Of a stretch of 7,664 nucleotides of DNA, positions 1-6,200 are shown one piece after another. The position numbers were made by a program, and so were the translations under genes. Location: the NCBI GenBank assembly GCA_025455535.1, contig JALOMM010000064.1, positions 1 to 7,664 of the forward strand, given 5' to 3'. The notes under the pieces are model-generated. The model was not told the origin of the DNA, did not search any database, and worked only from the letters and a program-made list of their open reading frames with translations. Numbering within the stretch: the first letter of the stretch is position 1; each line of letters starts with the position of its first letter. The stretch is from Bacteroidales bacterium. GTDB taxonomy: Bacteria; Bacteroidota; Bacteroidia; Bacteroidales; VadinHA17.

Positions 1-10
1 TAAAATGCAA

Positions 11-42
11 CTAACCTAAAGACCACCGGATCTTTAGGTTAG
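11..42 (-). terminator. Hairpin, probable terminator of the HU/bS22-like transcript
   Basis: A perfect 12-bp inverted repeat (CTAACCTAAAGA at 11-22 and TCTTTAGGTTAG at 31-42) encloses an 8-base loop. Read on the minus strand it lies 30 bases past the stop of the small basic gene, and the bases after it (TTGCATTTTA) are T-rich, as expected for an intrinsic terminator. On the plus strand the following bases (ATTTCAGA) are a poorer U-tract, but the hairpin could also serve a plus-strand gene entering from the left. The stem is seen directly; its function is inferred. Confidence 0.7.
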
Positions 43-72
43 ATTTCAGATGTATAGACTATGCATTATATG

Positions 73-165
73 CTATTTCTTCTTCTTATGCCTGTCTTTC
101 CTCAAGCGCTTCTTGCGCTTGTGAGTTGCCATCTTATGCCTCTTTCTCTTTTTTCCGCTTGGCAT
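73..165 (-). CDS. bS22/mS38-like (AURKAIP1/COX24 domain) small basic ribosomal protein
   Basis: This 30-codon gene (ATG at 165, TAG at 73-75) begins only five bases after the HU stop, so the two are almost certainly co-transcribed. The product starts MPSGKKRKRHKMATHKRKKR and ends in a lysine run; 18 of its 30 residues are Lys or Arg and three more are His. I recognise this as the short Bacteroidetes protein annotated as AURKAIP1/COX24 domain-containing. That family is related to mitochondrial mS38 and mycobacterial bS22, which bind 16S/12S rRNA near the decoding centre of the small ribosomal subunit. The ribosomal role here is inferred from that relationship. The protein has no acidic residues except one Asp, no membrane segment and no signal peptide. 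A possible terminator hairpin follows at 11-42. Confidence 0.85.
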   Translation of the reverse strand: MPSGKKRKRHKMATHKRKKRLRKDRHKKKK

Positions 166-170
166 ACTGA

Positions 171-458
171 TTACTTCTTGACGTGTGATTTAACTTTTGT
201 GATGAACGTTTTGGCTGGTTTGAAAGCCGGGATGTTGTGTGCAGGAATAATAATAGTGGTATTCTTGGAGATGTTCCTTGCGGTTTTCTTCGCCCGTTTC
301 TTCACGATGAAGCTGCCGAAACCCCTGAGATAAACATTATTGCCAGCCACCATCGAGTCTTTTACTGATTCCATAAAAGCTTCTACGGTTTTCTGTACAG
401 TCACTTTCTCAATTCCAGTGTTCTTGGCAATTTCGTTAACAATGTCTGCTTTTGTCAT
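171..458 (-). CDS. HU/IHF-family DNA-binding protein
   Basis: A 95-residue histone-like protein of normal HU length that bends and compacts DNA as a dimer in the nucleoid. The N-terminal helices (about 1-40, beginning MTKADIVNEIAKNTG) form the dimer body. The GFGSF signature (46-50) leads into the DNA-binding beta-arm (about 52-76, containing ARNISKNTTI), followed by the closing IPAFKPAKTF segment. In E. coli-type HU the arm tip carries an RNP motif whose proline intercalates into DNA; here the matching residues are Arg61-Asn62-Ile63, so the proline is absent. From memory this is usual in the Bacteroidetes subfamily of HU rather than a defect in this copy. The ATG at 458 gives the canonical MTKADI start. 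The gene is divergent from ssb and is followed by the bS22-like gene in the same transcript. Confidence 0.93.
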   Translation of the reverse strand: MTKADIVNEIAKNTGIEKVTVQKTVEAFMESVKDSMVAGNNVYLRGFGSFIVKKRAKKTARNISKNTTIIIPAHNIPAFKPAKTFITKVKSHVKK

Positions 459-514
459 TTTGCAAGAATTTTAAATTCAACAAATTATTTTGGTATACTG
501 TTTTTTCAATGGTG

Positions 515-522
515 CAAATATA
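515..522 (-). promoter_or_regulatory. Bacteroidetes-type -7 element for the HU gene
   Basis: On the minus strand positions 522-515 read TATATTTG, an exact match to the TAnnTTTG element recognised by the primary sigma factor of Bacteroidetes. It lies 56 bases upstream of the HU start codon, and an AT-rich tract precedes it. I could not find a good -33 TTTG at the usual distance, so only the downstream element is supported. Initiation just past this site would leave a leader of roughly 50 bases. Confidence 0.6.
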
Positions 523-691
523 GAATAATATTTCTCAATAATAATTGTTTAATATTTTTTTTCGCTCCGAATATGCTGATTTTTTGATACCTATATAATA
601 GAGACACGCAATTATGAACAGCATGGCACACCGGGCTGACCTCTCCGGCATGACGGGCAAGGCTCTTTTTCCCGCTAAACTGATTTTTTTG

Positions 692-699
692 TAACTTTG
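692..699 (+). promoter_or_regulatory. Bacteroidetes-type -7 element for the ssb-gldE operon
   Basis: TAACTTTG at 692-699 matches the Bacteroidetes TAnnTTTG element exactly. It sits 34 bases before the ssb ATG, which would give a leader of about 25-30 bases. The -33 region is only a T-run (666-670), so the upstream element is weak. No comparable element was noticed in the short gaps further down the cluster, which suggests this promoter drives ssb and probably the genes after it. Confidence 0.65.
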
Positions 700-733
700 C
701 ACCCTTGAGATCACAATTAACCTGTATAAAATT

Positions 734-1207
734 ATGTCATTCAACAAAGTAATTCTAGTAGGCAATGTAGGAAAGGACCCTGAGATCAGGCGTTTCGAAA
801 ATAACATAAAAGCATCTTTTTCACTGGCTACCAGCGAAACCTATACTCCCAAGGGTGGTGACAAGGTTACACAGACCGAATGGCACAACATTGTCGCGTG
901 GAGAAGGCTGGCGGAACTGGCCGAGAATTATATCCGCAAAGGCACACAGGTCCTTATCGAGGGTAAGCTGCGCTACCGCTCGTATGATGACCGCGACGGA
1001 AACAAGAAGTATATTGTTGAGGTGGAAGCCGATGTGATACAGCTTCTGGGACGCAAACCTGACGGACAGAATCAGTCTTCACAGGGTCAGTCGGCCCAGG
1101 GTGGTACCGGAAGTTATTCAGCCCCCTCACAGCCGATGTCGTCACCCGACAACAATATAAGTGAAGACCTCACAACGCGTGACACGGCAGACGACCTGCC
1201 CTTTTAG
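734..1207 (+). CDS. ssb: Single-stranded DNA-binding protein
   Basis: A 157-residue SSB that coats single-stranded DNA during replication, recombination and repair and recruits partner enzymes through its C-terminal tail. The OB-fold covers about 1-106, from the typical MSFNKVILVGNVGKDPEIR opening through TEWHNIVAW (48-56), the KGTQVLIEGKLRYRSYDD stretch and the closing VIQLLGRK. A low-complexity linker rich in Gln, Ser and Gly follows (about 110-148). The protein ends in the acidic protein-interaction tip DDLPF, so it is complete. The ATG at 734 gives the family's usual N terminus. There is no strong Shine-Dalgarno, which is common in this phylum. Only 18 bases separate its stop from the gldE start, and both genes use the same reading frame. 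Confidence 0.96.
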   Translation: MSFNKVILVGNVGKDPEIRRFENNIKASFSLATSETYTPKGGDKVTQTEWHNIVAWRRLAELAENYIRKGTQVLIEGKLRYRSYDDRDGNKKYIVEVEADVIQLLGRKPDGQNQSSQGQSAQGGTGSYSAPSQPMSSPDNNISEDLTTRDTADDLPF

Positions 1208-1225
1208 CATTCAAACAACCGCATT

Positions 1226-2554
1226 TTGGAGACAATACCTTCAGGCTCTCTGGCTGTCATTTCTGCCACTGACCCTTTAACCGGATCAGAGGCTGCAATG
1301 ATACCCGCAATCATCCTGCTCGTATTGATTATCATCATCTCAGCCCTTGTCTCGGGGGCTGAAGTGGCCTACTTCTCCCTTACCCCCGGCGATATTGATG
1401 ATCTCAGGCTCAGGAAAAGCAGGAGATCCTCCGCCGCACTACGGCTCCTCTCAAAACCCGACAGGCTTCTCAGTACCATCGTGGTGGCAAACAGTACCCT
1501 TAACATTGCAATAATAGTGCTGGCAGCTTTCATCAGTTCACGGGTGTTCGATCTGAGCCATTCACCCATGCTCTCATTTGTGATTCAGGTTGCTGCCATT
1601 GCATCTGTTCTGCTGCTCTTCGGGGAGATAATGCCCAAGCTGTACGCTTCCCGTAACCAGCTGAAGCTAAGTCTTATGATGGCTCCGGCACTCTCTGTGG
1701 CAGAAGTGATTTTCAGACCCCTGAGCTCAATGCTGAAGCTTTCATCATCGTCTGCCAGGGTGAGATCAAAGCTCCGGGCAGGCAGCCTGAGGATGGATGA
1801 CCTGTCGGATGCACTTGAACTGACATCTTCAGAGATGAGGGAAGACAAAGAGATACTTAAGGGTATCGTCCGCTTTGGAAATATCAATGTCAATGCCATT
1901 ATGTGCCCCCGAATTGATGTAACTGCCCTTGAGATTCACCGTGGTTTCAATTCAATCATGCCGGAAGTGATTGAATCCGGCTTCTCGAGGATTCCTGTCT
2001 TTTCGGACTCTTTTGATCATGTAAAAGGGATACTGTTTGTCAAAGACCTCCTTCCTCATCTCGAAAAACCTGACTCTTTCAGGTGGCAGTCACTGATCAG
2101 ACCTCCGTATGTGGTGCCGGAGACCAAGAAGATTAGTGAGCTTCTGAAGGAGTTCCAGGATAAAAAGATCCACATGGCTATCGTCGTTGATGAGTACGGG
2201 GGGACAAGCGGCATAGTGACACTTGAGGATATCCTGGAAGAGATCGTGGGTGAGATAATTGACGAGACTGATGAGGAAGAACCACTCTACAGGGAGACCG
2301 GTCCGGAAAGCTGGGTCTTTGACGGAAAGGTACTGTTAAACGATTTTCTGCGCATTACAGGAACAGAAAATGATCCGTTCGCTGATCTGAGAGGTGACTC
2401 TGAGACACTGGCAGGATTGCTCCTTGAGATGCTGGGCGAGATACCGGCCAAAGGGAGGATGATCACTGCGGGAGGATTTGACTTCACCATTGAGTCAGTC
2501 GAGAAGAGACGTATAAGAGAGATACATGCTGTCAGGAAGGGAGGGGAAGCATGA
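1226..2554 (+). CDS. gldE: GldE: gliding-associated CNNM/CBS/CorC-family membrane protein
   Basis: A 442-residue inner-membrane protein of the CorC/CNNM (hemolysin C-like) architecture, called GldE when next to gldD in Bacteroidetes. The CNNM (DUF21) domain occupies about 25-190, with hydrophobic segments near 25-47, 84-107, 115-137 and 150-168. A CBS pair follows (about 225-287 and 291-345, the second containing VVDEYGGTSGIVTLEDILEE). The C-terminal CorC/HlyC domain runs from about 352 to 437. Family members are linked to Mg2+/Co2+ export or cation sensing. GldE is known to support gliding together with GldD in Flavobacterium, but its biochemical role is unsettled. The chosen start is a TTG at 1226 because homologues carry a short N-terminal stretch before the first membrane helix. 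An ATG at 1298 (residue 25) would begin right at that helix. The 3' end overlaps gldD by four bases (ATGA). Confidence 0.92.
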   Translation: METIPSGSLAVISATDPLTGSEAAMIPAIILLVLIIIISALVSGAEVAYFSLTPGDIDDLRLRKSRRSSAALRLLSKPDRLLSTIVVANSTLNIAIIVLAAFISSRVFDLSHSPMLSFVIQVAAIASVLLLFGEIMPKLYASRNQLKLSLMMAPALSVAEVIFRPLSSMLKLSSSSARVRSKLRAGSLRMDDLSDALELTSSEMREDKEILKGIVRFGNINVNAIMCPRIDVTALEIHRGFNSIMPEVIESGFSRIPVFSDSFDHVKGILFVKDLLPHLEKPDSFRWQSLIRPPYVVPETKKISELLKEFQDKKIHMAIVVDEYGGTSGIVTLEDILEEIVGEIIDETDEEEPLYRETGPESWVFDGKVLLNDFLRITGTENDPFADLRGDSETLAGLLLEMLGEIPAKGRMITAGGFDFTIESVEKRRIREIHAVRKGGEA

Positions 2555-3120
2555 GATACCTTGCATCGATCGCCGCCATGGCTCTGCTGTTGCTTGCCGG
2601 CTGCGGACAGCCGCCAGTGCCGCGGCCTGCCGGGTACTTCAGGATAGACCTGCCGGAGAAGAGGTATGTTCATTTTACAAGCCCCTGCTTCTATTCCATC
2701 GAATACCCGGAATACGCCAGGATAAACCTGCACCCCTCGATCGCCACTGACTCATGCTGGATGGATATCGAATTCCCTTCCTTTAAAGCCAAGATACACC
2801 TTACATATTTCAACCTTCAGGAGAACCTCGCCTCCCTGACTGAATCGAGCCGCGAGCTGGCATATAAACACACCATCAGGGCTGAAGCCATCGATGAAAA
2901 AATATGGAGCGATGACTCCGCACATGTCTACGGGATACTGTATGATCTGAAAGGTAATACCGCCTCCGCGGTGCAGTTCTTCATGACTGACAGTGTCAGG
3001 CACTACCTCCGGGGATCTCTTTACTTCATGGCACAGCCCAATGAAGATTCACTCATGCCGGTAATAACCTTCCTCAGAGAAGACATAATGCACCTGATAG
3101 AAACGCTTAACTGGAGATAG
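2551..3120 (+). CDS. gldD: GldD: gliding motility lipoprotein
   Basis: A 189-residue lipoprotein. A short charged start and hydrophobic core (residues 1-17) lead to a lipobox Leu-Ala-Gly-Cys with the lipidated Cys at 18. The family signature PRPAGYFRIDLPEKRY follows (24-39). Central WMDIEFPSFKAKIHLTY (70-86) and a conserved C-terminal block (about 147-188, with RGSLYF and FLREDIMHLIETLNW) match GldD over its full length. GldD is required for gliding and for T9SS-dependent surface functions in Flavobacterium johnsoniae, and is thought to act in the cell envelope; the exact role is unknown. It also occurs in non-gliding Bacteroidetes, so its presence does not prove motility. The ATG lies inside the end of gldE (4-base overlap), suggesting translational coupling, and the next gene starts one base after the stop. 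Confidence 0.94.
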   Translation: MRYLASIAAMALLLLAGCGQPPVPRPAGYFRIDLPEKRYVHFTSPCFYSIEYPEYARINLHPSIATDSCWMDIEFPSFKAKIHLTYFNLQENLASLTESSRELAYKHTIRAEAIDEKIWSDDSAHVYGILYDLKGNTASAVQFFMTDSVRHYLRGSLYFMAQPNEDSLMPVITFLREDIMHLIETLNWR

Positions 3121-3121
3121 T

Positions 3122-3766
3122 ATGGGCTGTATCACGAAACACTATCTCAACAGGGACACCGTTCTGGGAGTTTGGAAGATCGAGGAAGACCTGCCCACCC
3201 TGCTTTCAATGGTTGAGATGGACGCGGAGGACAGGAAGAGATATGCGGTCTTCAGAAGCACGTCACGGAAGATAGAGTTCCTGAGTGTGAGAGCACTGCT
3301 TGCCGAGCTCCTAGGCAAAGATGCAAGGATAGTATACAACAAGAACAATAAACCATTCATAAAAGACGGCTCTCACTTCATCAGCATAACCCACTCACAC
3401 AAGCTGACGGCAATACTTATAAGCAGAAATGAAAGGGTTGGCATTGACCTTGAATACATGCGGACAAATATCAATGCCCTGGCATTCAAGTTCCTGAACA
3501 AGAAAGAAAAAGTGACACGACGGTGGGCCGACCGGACATACCATCTCTATATCCACTGGTGCGCCAAGGAGACCATTTACAAGATTTGCGACAAGGAGGG
3601 GATAAACATCGTCAAGGATATTACCATTGAACCGTTCGAGGTGAGCGAATCAGGTGAGATAAGGGGGGGAGTGAAGAATGAGCGGATAGATGACCAGTTC
3701 ACCCTTTACTATTCAAGGTATGACAATTATGCCATCGTGTGGACCAAGAAGAAGCATGAGGATTGA
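3122..3766 (+). CDS. 4'-phosphopantetheinyl transferase (Sfp/AcpT superfamily)
   Basis: A 214-residue enzyme that moves the phosphopantetheine arm of CoA onto a conserved serine of carrier proteins (acyl carrier protein and, where present, polyketide or peptide synthases). The two diagnostic motifs are present: GIDLE (107-111), whose Asp109 and Glu111 bind Mg2+, and WCAKE (146-150), with the catalytic-region Lys149 and Glu150. An upstream SVRALL (55-60) and ISITHS (88-93, with His91) match the CoA-binding part. The opening section with LGVWKIEEDLPTLLS is typical of the Bacteroidetes form. The length fits a single-polypeptide Sfp-type enzyme. The gene starts one base after gldD and overlaps the next gene by 11 bases. 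It may be the housekeeping ACP-activating enzyme, but no second copy or carrier protein is visible here to test that. Confidence 0.93.
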   Translation: MGCITKHYLNRDTVLGVWKIEEDLPTLLSMVEMDAEDRKRYAVFRSTSRKIEFLSVRALLAELLGKDARIVYNKNNKPFIKDGSHFISITHSHKLTAILISRNERVGIDLEYMRTNINALAFKFLNKKEKVTRRWADRTYHLYIHWCAKETIYKICDKEGINIVKDITIEPFEVSESGEIRGGVKNERIDDQFTLYYSRYDNYAIVWTKKKHED

Positions 3767-4496
3767 TATTCCATACAGGCAGAGAAAAGCGGTGGCGCAG
3801 CTTATTGACCCTGACAAGGTTGATGACAAATCGCTGGCACTGACGGCAGAGCATGCAACCATGGCGAAGGTCGATTTCCTCCTTGCCGGCGGCAGCCTGA
3901 CCAGCGCGCCCGTCAATATACTCATTGAAAAACTGAAGAGGATGACAGATATTCCTGTGATCCTCTTTCCGGGTAATCTCATTCAGCTAACGGCAGAGGC
4001 AGATGCCGTATTCCTCCTTTCACTCATCAGCGGACGCAATCCCGAACTGCTGATAGGCAATCATGTAATCGCTGCGCCATTCCTGAAAAACGTCAGGGAG
4101 AGCGTCATCCCGGTCGGCTACATACTTGTTGACTGCGGCGGACGCACCTCCGTTGAGTATATGAGTCAGACCTCACCTGTGCCCCGCGACAAGTATGATA
4201 TTGCAGTAGCCACCGCCCTTGCAGGTGAGATGCTGGGCATGAAGGCAATCTATCTTGAGGCCGGCAGCGGAGCCTCACTGCCTGTTGACATAAAAATGAT
4301 AGAGGCCGTAAGGGCTGAGATTACCATTCCCCTTATCACCGGCGGCGGACTCAACACCCCGGATAAGATCGACGGGGCCTTCGCTGCAGGAGCAGACATG
4401 GTAGTCGTGGGAAACGGCTGCGAGAAGAATGCTCAGCTCATCACTGATGCATGCACTGTCAGGGACAGACACAATCTGAGAACACCAGGCATCTGA
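3756..4496 (+). CDS. Geranylgeranylglyceryl phosphate synthase-like (GGGPS/PcrB family)
   Basis: A 246-residue TIM-barrel prenyltransferase that joins glycerol-1-phosphate to a polyprenyl diphosphate through an ether bond, the first committed step of archaeal-type lipids. Visible family motifs are QLIDPDK (15-21, Mg2+/diphosphate Asp residues), LLAGGS (42-47), FPGN (71-74), ISGRNPELLIGNHV (91-104), YLEAGSGA (166-173), TGGGLN (195-200) and ADMVVVGN (213-220). The last three form the glycerol phosphate-binding site. Bacteroidetes members studied elsewhere make geranylgeranylglyceryl phosphate and form hexamers; Bacillus PcrB uses a longer prenyl chain, and this sequence does not settle chain length for me. 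I chose the ATG at 3756 because it gives MRIDIPYRQR directly before the barrel and the family's usual length. An earlier in-frame ATG at 3690 lies deep in the preceding gene and would add 22 unrelated residues. An AAGAAG purine run precedes the chosen start. Last gene of the operon. Confidence 0.92.
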   Translation: MRIDIPYRQRKAVAQLIDPDKVDDKSLALTAEHATMAKVDFLLAGGSLTSAPVNILIEKLKRMTDIPVILFPGNLIQLTAEADAVFLLSLISGRNPELLIGNHVIAAPFLKNVRESVIPVGYILVDCGGRTSVEYMSQTSPVPRDKYDIAVATALAGEMLGMKAIYLEAGSGASLPVDIKMIEAVRAEITIPLITGGGLNTPDKIDGAFAAGADMVVVGNGCEKNAQLITDACTVRDRHNLRTPGI

Positions 4497-4520
4497 CTTA
4501 TCACTTCACACGACAGGGTT

Positions 4521-6170
4521 TTACCGGAAGAGTTCGTGAAGAGGGTCTCCGTTTGCTGCGTTGGGCAAAGGCACTTTGCACAGTACAGAGAGTGTCACGG
4601 CGATATCCCTGATATTGACACTGCGCGTTACAGAGGCCCTGCTCACCGTCCACCCGTACCATATCAGGGGAACATGGCTGTCATATTCATAAGGTGAATT
4701 ATGACCCGTTACATTGTCATTCTTCTCTACCCAGCCCGGATTGAGAGTGATCATGACGTCACCCGATCTCTGAGGACGGAAGCTGTTGTTCATCTTCAGC
4801 AGCAGCCCTCCTGAGAAGTCGCTCATCTCAAAGGCTGTGGAGGGGACAGCCGAGGCTATGCCTGAGAACTGCACCATGAATCTTGCCACCTTTTTCTGGA
4901 TATCTTCCAGGTCTATGTTTGCATCTTCAATGAGAGCCCTGTTAAGAAAGATCTGGTTGTCAAAGAAGCCCTTGACCCAGTCGCCCTGCCCGTAAACGGC
5001 ATTGAGATAGCTGCGCAGGAGCTGCAACGACTGGTTAACCCTGAAATATCCCGCGGGGATATGACTCTTTTCAAGCACCGCAGGTATCTCTGATACCCCG
5101 TGGGCCGATATGAAATAGACAAGGACATTTTTCTTTCCCAGAGACTTGTCTATCCGGTCAAGCAACATACTCACATTTTTATCGAGACGAACAAGAGCAT
5201 CCGATGCCTCTACTGATGAGGGCCCGAACCGGTGCCCGACATAGTCAGATGATGAGTATGTAATAGCCAGATAATCAATGTATTCATCTTGCCCCAGCTG
5301 TTCATTCTCTATCAGGCGCAGTGCCAGCTCGGTTGTAAAGTCATCGGCAAAAGGGGTCTCCCGGAGGACTGAGTAATCTCTTTTACTGTTGATCAGATTG
5401 CCAACCGTAGAGAGAGCCTTAAGATCATACGGGAACCAGGTCTGGTTGTTAAAGCCCCGTTCCATGGCACTCGAATCTATCTGACAACCAGGATACAGAG
5501 AAGGATTCATCAGAGGACTCCAGCTCTGGTTCAGATACTGTCCTGGAAGCATAAGGGCATTGAGGTCCTTAAGCCACGCGGGGAGTTCTGCGGTGTAGTA
5601 GGTACTGCTCATCCAGGTCCCGGTGCGATCATCATACCAGAATGCTCCGTCGGCGGCATGACCTGCGGTAAGAATTGCCCCCATCTCCTTTATCCCTATT
5701 CCGTAGACCTTTGAGGCGCCGCAGGATGACATCTGCAATTCATCGGCGAAGGTTGATGAAAGCAGATTAGCCGGCGAGAAGAGCCCTGTCTCAAAACTGC
5801 CTCCGACAGGACTGGCAGTGGGATCCTGAACGCAGAAGATCATCTGATCAGTGAAAGGATGAAACCAGGTGTCAGATGTTATACCGTGCATCGCAGGTGA
5901 AGTGCCTGCCGAAATGGTTGCAAATCCCGGGGCAGCCTGGGTAAGGAGGTAATCATGCGAGGCGTTGCGGTAATAGGTCCCCTCGTTGACCATCCTCCTG
6001 ATGCCGTTGTCAGGAAGCATGTCCCTCATGCGCTCCAGCTGGTCATACCTGAGCTGCTCAACTATTATTCCGATAACAAGCCTGGGCTTCTCCGGAGGTA
6101 TGTATGCCGACTGTGCAGACAGGGGAAATGAGACAATGACAAAATATATTAATATGAGTATTCTTTTCAT
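4521..6170 (-). CDS. PafA-like alkaline phosphatase superfamily protein, probably catalytically degenerate
   Basis: A 549-residue exported protein with a signal peptide (MKRILILIYFVIVSFPLSAQ, residues 1-20). It aligns by eye with PafA-type phosphatases throughout: KPRLVIGIIVEQLRYD (29-43), the nucleophile region (73-97), GIKEMGAILTAGH (159-171), SSSDYVGHRFGP (306-317), FISAHG (353-358) and YDSHVPLIWYG (496-506). One zinc site appears intact (Asp309, His313, His499). The other is broken: the PafA Asp38 position is Glu, and the Asp before His357 is Ala356. The nucleophile Thr79 position is Ala79, Asn100 is Asp100 and Arg164 is Met163, while Lys161 remains. Normal phosphatase chemistry is therefore unlikely; a binding or scaffolding role is inferred. 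There is no T9SS tail, so a periplasmic location is likely. I chose the ATG at 6170, which opens directly on the signal peptide; an in-frame ATG at 6203 would add 11 residues. Confidence 0.85.
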   Translation of the reverse strand: MKRILILIYFVIVSFPLSAQSAYIPPEKPRLVIGIIVEQLRYDQLERMRDMLPDNGIRRMVNEGTYYRNASHDYLLTQAAPGFATISAGTSPAMHGITSDTWFHPFTDQMIFCVQDPTASPVGGSFETGLFSPANLLSSTFADELQMSSCGASKVYGIGIKEMGAILTAGHAADGAFWYDDRTGTWMSSTYYTAELPAWLKDLNALMLPGQYLNQSWSPLMNPSLYPGCQIDSSAMERGFNNQTWFPYDLKALSTVGNLINSKRDYSVLRETPFADDFTTELALRLIENEQLGQDEYIDYLAITYSSSDYVGHRFGPSSVEASDALVRLDKNVSMLLDRIDKSLGKKNVLVYFISAHGVSEIPAVLEKSHIPAGYFRVNQSLQLLRSYLNAVYGQGDWVKGFFDNQIFLNRALIEDANIDLEDIQKKVARFMVQFSGIASAVPSTAFEMSDFSGGLLLKMNNSFRPQRSGDVMITLNPGWVEKNDNVTGHNSPYEYDSHVPLIWYGWTVSRASVTRSVNIRDIAVTLSVLCKVPLPNAANGDPLHELFR

Positions 6171-6200
6171 CTCTGGAAGTATCTGGTAATAAACAAGCAC

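Larger units (their letters stand above)
459..733. other. Divergent intergenic region between HU and ssb; no mutY
   Basis: This 275-bp spacer is AT-rich at both ends, with a more GC-rich core at about 620-675. It holds one promoter-like element for each flanking gene (515-522 and 692-699). No reading frame here resembles a known protein. The longest plus-strand frame starting with ATG in the core (614-694, 26 codons) has no support. In many Bacteroidetes an A/G-specific adenine glycosylase gene (mutY) occupies this place between HU and ssb; I see neither a full copy nor a recognisable remnant. Confidence 0.6.

Noticed and set aside
622..652. Imperfect inverted repeat (CATG...CCGG / CCGG...CATG)
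   Set aside because: It needs a 5-base bulge to pair, has no T-tract, and lies upstream of the promoter, so neither a terminator nor an operator can be supported.
614..694. 26-codon plus-strand frame in the GC-richer part of the HU-ssb gap, considered as a mutY relic or small gene
   Set aside because: The translation shows no glycosylase motif, has no ribosome-binding site worth noting, and ends on the ssb promoter element.
535..807. Minus-strand open frame of 90 codons across the HU-ssb gap
   Set aside because: It overlaps the start of ssb and its promoter, its translation resembles no family I know, and its left half is AT-rich intergenic sequence.
2287..2733. Long minus-strand open frame of 148 codons opposite the gldE/gldD junction
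   Set aside because: It lies entirely antisense to two well-recognised genes and its translation has no family features.
3690..3755. Upstream in-frame ATG for GGGPS adding 22 residues
   Set aside because: The extension is simply the other frame of the phosphopantetheinyl transferase C terminus and precedes the normal family start.
4456..4468. CTGTC-AGG-GACAG hairpin near the end of GGGPS
   Set aside because: A short stem within coding sequence, without a U-tract; likely chance.
4504..4541. CTTCAC / GTGAAG inverted repeat as a bidirectional terminator between the convergent genes
   Set aside because: A 6-bp stem with a 26-base loop and no T-run is too weak.
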